Translations under genes and position numbers: made by a program
In this document: piece by piece, positions 1 to 6,292 of the stretch
Layout: each line of letters starts with the position of its first letter
Numbering within the stretch: the stretch's first letter is position 1
NCBI GenBank assembly: GCA_000435335.1
Contig: FR891338.1
Span: 34,170-50,142 of the forward strand
Source of the DNA: Clostridium sp. CAG:964
GTDB taxonomy: Bacteria > Bacillota > Clostridia > Oscillospirales > Acutalibacteraceae
Length of the DNA: 15,973 bases
Direction of reading: 5' to 3'
The notes under the pieces: model-generated
The model's input: the letters and a program-made list of their open reading frames with translations, nothing else
The model's database searches: none
Told to the model about the DNA's origin: nothing

Positions 1-1500
1 TTCCGATTCGCATACGCACAGGTGGCCGCAGTAGGTCTTTGCATTTACAGCAGTACCCGAAGCAAGCACATCACCTACCAGATGAACCTTAAGCATATTT
101 GTAGTACCCGATACGCCCAGAGGGATACCGGCGGTAATAACAGCAAGGTCACCGTTGTGCACCAAGCCCTCTCTTTGCGCAACCTTTACTACATGCTCAA
201 ACAGTGCGTCTGTGTTGCTTTGCTCCTCTACCATTATAGGAATAACACCCCAAGACAAGTTCATCTGTCTTCTTACCTTTGGCGAGGTTGTACCGCAGAT
301 AATAGGGCAAGCCGGACGGTATTTTGAAATTTCTCTTGCAGTTAAACCGGACTTTGAAACCGTCATTATAGCTACGGCGCCTAAGTCGTGTGCTGTTGTA
401 CAGGTTGCGTGAGAAATAGCAGATGTAACATCAGGACGCTCTGTAATATCTCTTTTACTGAACTTCTTTATATAGTTAATGTCACGCTCTGTGCGGCGGG
501 CAATTATATCCATTGTGTGCAATGCCTCTACAGGGTATTCACCGGCAGCTGTTTCACCGCTAAGCATAATTGCGCTTGTACCGTCGTAAATAGCGTTAGC
601 TACATCGGTTGCTTCTGCTCTTGTAGGTCGAGGGTTTTTAATCATAGAGTCAAGCATCTGTGTTGCTGTAATAACCTGCTTGCCTGCCTCATATGCTTTT
701 TTAATAAGCTTTTTCTGAATAACCGGTACATCTTCAAGAGGAATTTCAACACCCATATCGCCTCTTGCTACCATAATACCGTCAGACGCCCTTATAATTT
801 CGTCTATATTTTGAACGCCCTGCTCGTTTTCGATTTTTGCAACAATTCGCATATTGTCGCAGTTGTTAAGAGCAAGCTCCTGTCTTAGCTGGAAAATATC
901 CTCAGGTGTTCTTGTAAACGACGCTGCTATAAAGTCAAGGTCCTGTTCAACGCCAAAGGCAATGTCAGCCTTGTCTACATCACTTATAAACGGCAGCGAC
1001 AAGCTAACACCGGGTACATTAATACCCTTATGCGAAGCAATATAGCCCTCGTTTACAACCTTACATTCAATGCTTGTTTTTGTTAGGTTTTGTACCACCA
1101 TTTCAATCAAGCCGTCGTCTACCAAAATCTTGTCACCTGTTTTAAGGTCTTTCGGCAAGCCCTTAAAGGTAATGGAACAGCACTTGTTGTCGCCCAGACA
1201 CTCATTTGTAGTAAATGTAAATATCTGTCCTGTCTGCAAAAGCTCTCTGCCATTTTTAAAGTTACCTGTTCTTATTTCAGGGCCTTTTGTATCCAACAAA
1301 ATGGCAACAGGCATTCCCAGCTCCTCTCTCAGCTTTTTTATTTTATCTATTCTAACCTTTTGTTCCTCATGAGTGCCGTGGGACATATTGATTCTGGCAA
1401 CATTCATACCACCCTCAATAAGCAGACGCAGTACATTGTCATCGTCGGTAGCCGGACCCATAGTACAAATAATTTTAGTCTTTCTTGTTTCACTTAGCAT
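1..1500 (-). CDS. pyk: Pyruvate kinase, 3' end cut off by the window
   Basis: This gene encodes the last step of glycolysis, in which phosphoenolpyruvate and ADP give pyruvate and ATP in the cytoplasm. The 500 residues visible start MLSETRKTKIICTMGPAT, the usual N-terminus. The catalytic lysine motif AKIEN lies near 221-225, the metal-binding GDMGVE near 247-252 (most relatives have GDLGVE), and the signature MLDSM...PRPTRAE near 282-296, followed by the SGETAAGEYP segment. The allosteric C domain ends near residue 480. The frame then stays open with a TAVNAKTYCG stretch, which suggests the extra PEP-utiliser-like C-terminal domain found in many Bacillota enzymes (about 585 residues in all); this is inferred because the end is missing. 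The ATG at 1500 has AAGGAGG at 1510-1516, 9 nt upstream. The gene is divergent from ylxM, with its own promoter at 1533-1561. Confidence 0.97.
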   Translation of the reverse strand, partial: MLSETRKTKIICTMGPATDDDNVLRLLIEGGMNVARINMSHGTHEEQKVRIDKIKKLREELGMPVAILLDTKGPEIRTGNFKNGRELLQTGQIFTFTTNECLGDNKCCSITFKGLPKDLKTGDKILVDDGLIEMVVQNLTKTSIECKVVNEGYIASHKGINVPGVSLSLPFISDVDKADIAFGVEQDLDFIAASFTRTPEDIFQLRQELALNNCDNMRIVAKIENEQGVQNIDEIIRASDGIMVARGDMGVEIPLEDVPVIQKKLIKKAYEAGKQVITATQMLDSMIKNPRPTRAEATDVANAIYDGTSAIMLSGETAAGEYPVEALHTMDIIARRTERDINYIKKFSKRDITERPDVTSAISHATCTTAHDLGAVAIMTVSKSGLTAREISKYRPACPIICGTTSPKVRRQMNLSWGVIPIMVEEQSNTDALFEHVVKVAQREGLVHNGDLAVITAGIPLGVSGTTNMLKVHLVGDVLASGTAVNAKTYCGHLCVCESE

Positions 1501-1532
1501 TATGTGCAACCTCCTTATAAACTACTAGCAAC

Positions 1533-1561
1533 ATTATACAACAGCACTTTAAAAATAACAA
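1533..1561 (-). promoter_or_regulatory. Sigma-A-type promoter for pyk
   Basis: On the minus strand a perfect TATAAT (1538-1533) lies 17 bp downstream of TTGTTA (1561-1556, four of six matches to TTGACA). Transcription would start near 1526, leaving a leader of about 25 nt that carries the AAGGAGG ribosome binding site. Confidence 0.6.
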
Positions 1562-1750
1562 TTCTTTTTTAAGGAAATATCTTTCACAGAAAATTGTTTT
1601 GCATATACTAATGTAAATTTTAGGTGAAGTTTTATAGAATTTTATACGAAATTTAAACTCTACGCAGGCAGCAAGGTGTAAGGCACTATATATATGTAAG
1701 CTTTTGCAAAATTTTTAGGCTAATTTACAAAATTAATATTTTACCTTGGC
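1562..1750. other. AT-rich divergent intergenic DNA without a recognisable gene
   Basis: This is the unassigned middle of the 342-bp gap between the pyk and ylxM starts. It contains a near-tandem TTTTATAGAA / TTTTATACGAA pair (1630-1650) and an 8-bp palindrome TTTGCAAA (1703-1710). I see no open reading frame with a ribosome binding site, no RNA gene and no riboswitch pattern. It may hold upstream promoter or activator sites for either neighbour. Confidence 0.5.
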
Positions 1751-1765
1751 TGTCAAATAATATAC

Positions 1766-1794
1766 TTGACAAGCAGGTTAATGTTGTGTATAAT
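1766..1794 (+). promoter_or_regulatory. Perfect-consensus sigma-A promoter for ylxM-ffh-rpsP-khpA
   Basis: TTGACA at 1766-1771 and TATAAT at 1789-1794 are separated by exactly 17 bp, the ideal arrangement. Transcription should start near 1801, about 40 nt before the ylxM ATG. The -35 box is also the right arm of a TGTCAA/TTGACA dyad (1751-1771), which could be an operator. Confidence 0.85.
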
Positions 1795-1803
1795 ATCTAG
1801 CAG

Positions 1804-1824
1804 TGTAAAGAAAATTGCTTTACA
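1804..1824 (+). promoter_or_regulatory. Inverted repeat at the predicted 5' end of the ylxM-ffh mRNA
   Basis: TGTAAAG (1804-1810) and CTTTACA (1818-1824) are perfect 7-bp arms around a 7-nt loop. The repeat begins within a few bases of the predicted transcription start and ends before the GGAG ribosome binding site of ylxM (1832-1835). It could be a 5' stabilising hairpin or a DNA operator; the sequence alone does not decide. Confidence 0.45.
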
Positions 1825-1842
1825 GAGGCTTGGAGTGGTGAG

Positions 1843-2211
1843 ATGGATAAAAAATTGACGGTATCACTGTTGCTGGACTTTTATGGGCAGGTGTTGTCCG
1901 AAAAGCAATTTCATATAATGGACTACTATTATAACGATGACCTGTCTTTAAGAGAAATATCGGAAATACTGGGTATTACAAGGCAGGGAGTACACGACAC
2001 AATAAAACGGTCAGAGGCTTTTTTAGAGAAGCTTGAACAGTCTCTTGGGCTGTATGCAAAGTGGCAAAGGCTTCAACAGCAGCTTGAAAGCATTGAGGGT
2101 GCTGTTAAAGAAATAAACTGTGAAAATAACCGCTTGTGTAAAAATGAAGCTATAAAAAGCAACTGCCTGGTAATTGAACAGGCAATAGACGATATGAAAA
2201 ACAATTTTTAA
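1843..2211 (+). CDS. ylxM: YlxM, SRP-associated helix-turn-helix protein
   Basis: A 122-residue protein of the YlxM/p13 family, which in Bacillota is nearly always encoded just before ffh. The family is described as associated with the signal recognition particle, and its exact role is not settled. Residues 18-60 look like a sigma-70 region 4-type helix-turn-helix (LSEKQFHIMDYYY, then LSLREISEILGITRQGVHD). The rest is a charged, probably helical tail rich in Gln, Lys and Glu. The length is typical. The start ATG has GGAGTGG a few bases upstream. Its stop lies 17 nt before the chosen ffh start, so the two are surely co-transcribed, from the promoter at 1766-1794. Confidence 0.93.
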   Translation: MDKKLTVSLLLDFYGQVLSEKQFHIMDYYYNDDLSLREISEILGITRQGVHDTIKRSEAFLEKLEQSLGLYAKWQRLQQQLESIEGAVKEINCENNRLCKNEAIKSNCLVIEQAIDDMKNNF

Positions 2212-2214
2212 CCG

Positions 2215-2224
2215 AAAGGGTGAT
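2215..2224 (+). promoter_or_regulatory. Ribosome binding site that points to a TTG start for ffh
   Basis: AAAGGGTGAT ends 4 nt before the TTG at 2229. An in-frame GTG at 2220 lies inside this site and so has no usable spacing. Translation from the TTG also gives the standard MAFEGLSEKL N-terminus of the family. Confidence 0.75.
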
Positions 2225-2228
2225 TTCT

Positions 2229-3596
2229 TTGGCATTTGAGGGTTTATCAGAAAAGCTAAGTGCCGCATTTAAAAAGCTGCGTTCAAAGGGTAAGCTTACA
2301 GAAAACGATGTTAAAGAAGCTATGCGTGAGGTTCGCCTTGCTTTGCTGGAGGCCGATGTAAACTATAAGGTTGCCAAGGACTTTACAAAGCGTGTTTCGG
2401 AGCGTGCAATAGGCTCTGATGTTATGGAAAGCCTAACGCCTGCACAAATGGTTATAAAAATTGTAAATGAAGAGCTTACAGCGCTTATGGGCGGCGACGA
2501 GGTTCGCATAAAATGGGCGTCAAAGCCACCTACAGTTATTATGATGTGCGGCTTGCAGGGTTCAGGTAAAACCACCCACACCGGCAAGCTGGCAAAAATG
2601 CTGAAAAAAGAGGGACACAGACCTTTGGCTGTAGCCTGCGACATTTACAGGCCGGCGGCTATTGAGCAGTTAAAGGTTGTAGCCAAAAGCGTAGATGTTC
2701 CCGTTTTTGAAATGGGTAAAACAAACCCTGTAAAAATAGCGAAAGAGGCTGTAAAGCACGCCAAAGACTACGGCAACGATGTAGTTATTTTGGATACTGC
2801 CGGCAGACTGCATATAGACGAAGAGCTTATGGGTGAGCTTGCCGACATAAAGAAAGAGGTTGACCCACAGGAAATTCTGTTGGTTGTAGACTCTATGACA
2901 GGTCAGGACGCAGTTAATGTTGCAAAGTCCTTTAACGACCTGCTTGACATTACAGGCGTAGTTTTAACAAAGCTTGACGGCGACACCCGTGGCGGTGCTG
3001 CATTGTCTGTAAAGGCCGTAACCGGCAAGCCTATTAAGTATGCCGGTGTAGGTGAAAAGCTAAGCGACCTTGAGGTTTTCCACCCTGACAGAATGGCAAG
3101 CCGTATTCTTGGCATGGGCGATATGCTTACTCTTATAGAAGAGGCCGAAGACAAGCTAGACCAGAAAAAGGCCGAAGAAATGGCTCAAAAGCTGGCTAAA
3201 AATAAATTTGATTTAAACGACCTGCTTGACCAATTTGCCCAGATAAAGCGTATGGGCCCAATAAAGGGCATACTGTCAAAGATTCCGGGCGTAGACAGCG
3301 GCAAGCTGGACAGTATGGATATAGACGACAGAATAATGGACAGGAATGCTGCTATTATACTATCTATGACAAAAGAAGAAAGAGAAAAGCCGTCAGTAAT
3401 TAATCCTTCACGAAAAAAGAGAATTGCCGCAGGCTGCGGTATGAAGGTAGAGGATGTAAACCGCTTGCTGAAGCAGTTTGAACAGATGCAAAAGGTTATG
3501 AAGCAAATGGGCGGCAAAAAGGGTAAAAAACGCCGTTTTAAAAACCTGCCCGGCTTAGGCGGTGCTATGGGCGGAAACCCGTTTGGCAAAATGTAA
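2229..3596 (+). CDS. ffh: Signal recognition particle GTPase Ffh (SRP54)
   Basis: Ffh binds signal sequences on nascent membrane and secreted proteins, joins the SRP RNA, and docks on FtsY at the membrane. With the TTG start it has 455 residues, a normal length. The N domain (1-90) carries the ALLEADVN motif. The G domain shows GLQGSGKTT (108-116), DTAGR (189-193), TKLD (247-250) and GDTRGG (251-256). The methionine-rich M domain (about 297-455) holds the signal-sequence groove, NRLLKQFEQMQKVMKQM near 411-427, and a basic glycine-rich tail. The RNA-binding loop reads AAGCG (400-404), where most relatives have a GSG core. It sits between ylxM and rpsP, 63 nt from the latter, with no terminator between. 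Confidence 0.98.
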   Translation: MAFEGLSEKLSAAFKKLRSKGKLTENDVKEAMREVRLALLEADVNYKVAKDFTKRVSERAIGSDVMESLTPAQMVIKIVNEELTALMGGDEVRIKWASKPPTVIMMCGLQGSGKTTHTGKLAKMLKKEGHRPLAVACDIYRPAAIEQLKVVAKSVDVPVFEMGKTNPVKIAKEAVKHAKDYGNDVVILDTAGRLHIDEELMGELADIKKEVDPQEILLVVDSMTGQDAVNVAKSFNDLLDITGVVLTKLDGDTRGGAALSVKAVTGKPIKYAGVGEKLSDLEVFHPDRMASRILGMGDMLTLIEEAEDKLDQKKAEEMAQKLAKNKFDLNDLLDQFAQIKRMGPIKGILSKIPGVDSGKLDSMDIDDRIMDRNAAIILSMTKEEREKPSVINPSRKKRIAAGCGMKVEDVNRLLKQFEQMQKVMKQMGGKKGKKRRFKNLPGLGGAMGGNPFGKM

Positions 3597-3659
3597 TTTT
3601 AGTATTCATCCAAGAAATTGGTGAAGATATATGTTTAATTTTTCCGGAGGTGAAATATA

Positions 3660-3902
3660 ATGGTAAAAATCAGACTAAGACGCATGGGTGCAAAGAAATC
3701 TCCATTCTACCGTGTAGTTGTTGCTGACTCAAGATACCCAAGAGACGGTCGTTTTATCGAGGAAATCGGTTACTACAACCCAATGGTTAATCCTGAGGAG
3801 GTAAAGGTTGACGCTGAAAAGGCTAAGAAGTGGATTTCTAACGGTGCACAAATGACTGATACAGTTAAGCTGCTTTTCAAGAAGCACAATGTACTTGACT
3901 AA
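3660..3902 (+). CDS. rpsP: 30S ribosomal protein S16
   Basis: An 80-residue protein starting MVKIRLRRMGAKKSPFYRVV, which matches S16 along its whole length, including the SRYPRDGRFIEEIGYYNP segment (25-42). S16 binds 16S rRNA early in assembly of the 30S body. The ribosome binding site GGAGGTGA (3646-3653) is strong and well placed for the ATG. It follows ffh and precedes khpA by 26 nt. Codons in this gene look more selective than in its neighbours (for example AGA and CGT for Arg, GGT for Gly), as expected of a highly expressed ribosomal protein; this was judged by eye only. Confidence 0.98.
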   Translation: MVKIRLRRMGAKKSPFYRVVVADSRYPRDGRFIEEIGYYNPMVNPEEVKVDAEKAKKWISNGAQMTDTVKLLFKKHNVLD

Positions 3903-3928
3903 TCCTTAGTAACAAAAGGAGTTCAACT

Positions 3929-4162
3929 ATGGAGCAATTATTAATTACTATGGCACAGGGGCTTGTTGAAAACCCTGAAAGCGTAAAGGTTGATACTGAC
4001 GAGCCAAATGAAAACGGTGTAATTGTGTATCACCTACATGTTGCTGAAAGCGATATGGGCAGAATAATCGGCAAGCAAGGCAGAATTGCAAAGGCAATTC
4101 GCACAATTGCAAGATCAACTGCTGTCAGAAGCAACACTAAGGTAATGGTTGAAATAGACTGA
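3929..4162 (+). CDS. khpA: KhpA, single-KH-domain RNA-binding protein
   Basis: A 77-residue KH-domain protein of the YlqC/KhpA family. The family binds RNA and, in several Bacillota, pairs with KhpB (Jag/EloR) to influence cell division and elongation; that is family knowledge. The GXXG loop that grips RNA is GKQG at 48-51, within MGRIIGKQGRIAKAIRTI. Start ATG follows AAAGGAG. It is the last gene of this operon: a terminator begins 9 nt after its stop. In many relatives rimM, trmD and rplS follow, and they are absent here. Confidence 0.95.
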   Translation: MEQLLITMAQGLVENPESVKVDTDEPNENGVIVYHLHVAESDMGRIIGKQGRIAKAIRTIARSTAVRSNTKVMVEID

Positions 4163-4170
4163 TTACATTG

Positions 4171-4253
4171 GGGCGTATCTGAAAACGAAAAATATATGAG
4201 CATTCCTTACGGGTAAATCATTTATTTTCAGTTTTCAGATACGCTCATTTTTT
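4171..4253 (+). terminator. Long rho-independent terminator after khpA
   Basis: GGGCGTATCTGAAAAC (4171-4186) pairs with GTTTTCAGATACGCTC (4231-4246): 16 pairs, one of them G-U, followed by a T-run at 4248-4253. The 44 nt inside continue the stem with bulges (4187-4194 with 4223-4229, then ATGA 4196-4199 with TCAT 4218-4221), so nearly the whole 76-nt element folds as one rod. It is far longer than a standard terminator. No T-run follows on the minus strand, so it works rightward. Confidence 0.85.
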
Positions 4254-4272
4254 ATAAAAATATTTCTGCACA

Positions 4273-4306
4273 AAAACAGCGGCCTGCAAAAGCAAGCCGT
4301 TGTTTT
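4273..4306. terminator. Bidirectional terminator between khpA and the ABC operon
   Basis: AAAACAGCGGC (4273-4283) pairs with GCCGTTGTTTT (4296-4306), with one G-U pair on the plus strand, and a nested TGC-AAAA-GCA hairpin fills the loop. T-runs follow in both directions (TGTTTTTG on the minus strand, TTTTGTATTTT on the plus strand). Its main use is probably to end the leftward marR-ABC transcript, whose last stop codon is 73 nt away; it also backs up the khpA terminator. Confidence 0.8.
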
Positions 4307-4378
4307 GTATTTTCGGACATTTTAAGCTACAGCCCTTAGGCAAGTAGATAAAACCTAAAAATATAAATTTGTATAGCC

Positions 4379-6292
4379 TTATTCAAGCTCAAAAGCACCT
4401 GTACAAAGCTGGTAGTACTTTCCGTGCTGTTCCAAAAGCTGTTGGTGTGTGCCACGCTCAATAATTCTGCCATGCTCAAGCACCATTATAACATCGCTGT
4501 TTTTAACGGTTGAAAGTCTGTGGGCTATTACAAATACGGTTCTGCCCTTCATCAGACTGTCCATACCTGCCTGAACAATAGATTCTGTTCTGGTATCAAT
4601 AGACGATGTAGCCTCGTCAAGAATCATTACAGGTGGGTTTGCAACTGCCGCACGGGCAATGGATATAAGCTGCTTTTGTCCCTGCGAAAGGCTTCCGCCG
4701 TCACCGGTTATCATAGTGTTGTAGCCGTCAGGCAGCATTTTTATAAATCCGTCTGCATTTGCAAGCTTTGCTGCATCTATTACTTCTTCGTCTGTTGCGT
4801 CCAACTTGCCGTAACGGATATTCTCCATAATTGTTCCGGTAAACAGGTTTACATCCTGCAAAACAATACCCAAAGAATGTCTTAGGTCTACCTTATTAAT
4901 TTTATTTATATTAATGCCGTCATATCGAATTTTACCGTCGTCAATATCATAAAAACGGTTAATCAGGTTTGTAATAGTTGTTTTGCCTGCGCCTGTTGAA
5001 CCTACAAAGGCAATTTTCTGTCCCGGCTTAGCGAACAAATCAATATCGTGTAAAACCGGTTTGTCAGGCACATAGCTAAAGTCTACATCGTGCATTACAA
5101 CCTCGCCCTTCATTTGGGTGTAGGTTACTGTTCCGTCACCGTGAGGGTGCTTCCACGCCCAAGTACCTGTGCGCTCCCTGCACTCTGTAATTTTGTCACC
5201 GTCAATTTTTGCACGAACAAGCGTTACATAGCCGTCGTTTACCTCCGGCTCCTCGTCCATTAGGTCGAATATACGCTTAGCACCTGCCATTGCCATAATA
5301 ACCATATTCATTTGCTGTGAAACCTGAGAAATAGGCTGCATAAAGCTTCGGCTAAGATTTAGGAATGAGGCGATAGCACCCAGTGTAATAGCACCTGTAC
5401 CAACAGCTACCGCACCCCCAACTATAGCGAGAATAACATACAGCATATAGCCTAGGTTGCCCATCATAGGCATTAGAGTGCTTGCAAAGGCGTTAGCTTT
5501 AAAGGCGTTTTGTGCCAGCTCCTCGTTTTTCCTGTCAAACTCCTCCTTTGCTTTTTCTTCGTGATTAAATACCTTAACAACCTTTTGACCGTTAATAAGC
5601 TCCTCAATGTAGCCGTTTACATTACCAAGGGATTCCTGCTGTGCCATAAAGTATTTGCCGCTTCTGCCCGTAACCTTTTTAACGGCAAACAGCATTAAAG
5701 CTAAGAACACTGCCACAACCAATGTCAGCTGCCAGCTGGTAATAATCATTGTTATAATGATAGCCGCCAAGGTTATAATTGACGAAAACATTTGCGGCAA
5801 GCTTTGTGAAAGCATCTGTCTTAAAGTATCGGCATCGTTTGTATAGTGGGACATAATGTCGCCGTGGGAATGGGTGTCAAAATATTTAATAGGCAGCTTC
5901 TGCATTTTTTCAAACATTTCGTCACGAATTTCCTTTAGTATCTTTTGGCTCATAACGCCCATTAATCTCATATATAAATACGAGCTGACAATACCCACTA
6001 CGAAAATGCCGATCATAGTAATTATAAGCTTAGCCATACCTGTCAGCACAGGGTTTGTACTGGCCAGTGCCGGCGTAATATAGTCGTCGATTAACAGCTG
6101 TAAGAAAACTGACGATGCAACATTGGTAAGTGAGCTTAATATTATGCATACGGCAACCACTATAATGGTTACCTTGTGCTTTAACAAATAGCCAATCAAT
6201 CGCTTTACTGTTTTACCCTCAAGCTTTTGGTTAGGAAGCCTTACTCCCTTTGAAATTTTACCCCGGGGCATTTTAGCCTGTTGTTGTGCCAT
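4379..6292 (-). CDS. ABC exporter half-transporter with the intact ATPase site (BmrD/LmrD-like)
   Basis: A 637-residue fusion of a six-helix membrane domain (about 30-335) and an ATPase domain (about 395-637). It shows Walker A GSTGAGKT (431-438), Q-loop Gln479, signature LSQGQ (535-539), Walker B ending in the catalytic Glu560 (MILDEATSS) and His591 in the H-loop. It therefore supplies the catalytically competent Walker A/B, completed by the canonical VSGGQ signature of its partner. The LSQGQ variant is typical of the BmrD/LmrD-type subunit of heterodimeric multidrug exporters. About 45 residues (roughly 351-395, with the WAWKHPHGDG motif) are inserted before the ATPase domain, a feature I recall from related Clostridia proteins. 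Its ATG shares one base with the partner's stop (TAATG), so translation is coupled. The substrate is unknown. Confidence 0.93.
   Translation of the reverse strand: MAQQQAKMPRGKISKGVRLPNQKLEGKTVKRLIGYLLKHKVTIIVVAVCIILSSLTNVASSVFLQLLIDDYITPALASTNPVLTGMAKLIITMIGIFVVGIVSSYLYMRLMGVMSQKILKEIRDEMFEKMQKLPIKYFDTHSHGDIMSHYTNDADTLRQMLSQSLPQMFSSIITLAAIIITMIITSWQLTLVVAVFLALMLFAVKKVTGRSGKYFMAQQESLGNVNGYIEELINGQKVVKVFNHEEKAKEEFDRKNEELAQNAFKANAFASTLMPMMGNLGYMLYVILAIVGGAVAVGTGAITLGAIASFLNLSRSFMQPISQVSQQMNMVIMAMAGAKRIFDLMDEEPEVNDGYVTLVRAKIDGDKITECRERTGTWAWKHPHGDGTVTYTQMKGEVVMHDVDFSYVPDKPVLHDIDLFAKPGQKIAFVGSTGAGKTTITNLINRFYDIDDGKIRYDGININKINKVDLRHSLGIVLQDVNLFTGTIMENIRYGKLDATDEEVIDAAKLANADGFIKMLPDGYNTMITGDGGSLSQGQKQLISIARAAVANPPVMILDEATSSIDTRTESIVQAGMDSLMKGRTVFVIAHRLSTVKNSDVIMVLEHGRIIERGTHQQLLEQHGKYYQLCTGAFELE

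Noticed and set aside
388..888. A 166-codon Cys-rich open frame on the plus strand opposite pyk
   Set aside because: It is antisense to conserved pyruvate kinase codons; the Cys and Asn bias is what the complement of this gene produces, and no ribosome binding site precedes it.
2220..2228. GTG at 2220 as the start of ffh
   Set aside because: It falls inside the Shine-Dalgarno sequence and would add MIS before the family-standard MAFEGLSEKL; the TTG at 2229 is better placed.
1501..4378. An SRP RNA (ffs) gene near ffh
   Set aside because: I looked for the conserved GGAAG/GCAG-type loop motif of SRP RNA in the gaps around ffh and did not see it.
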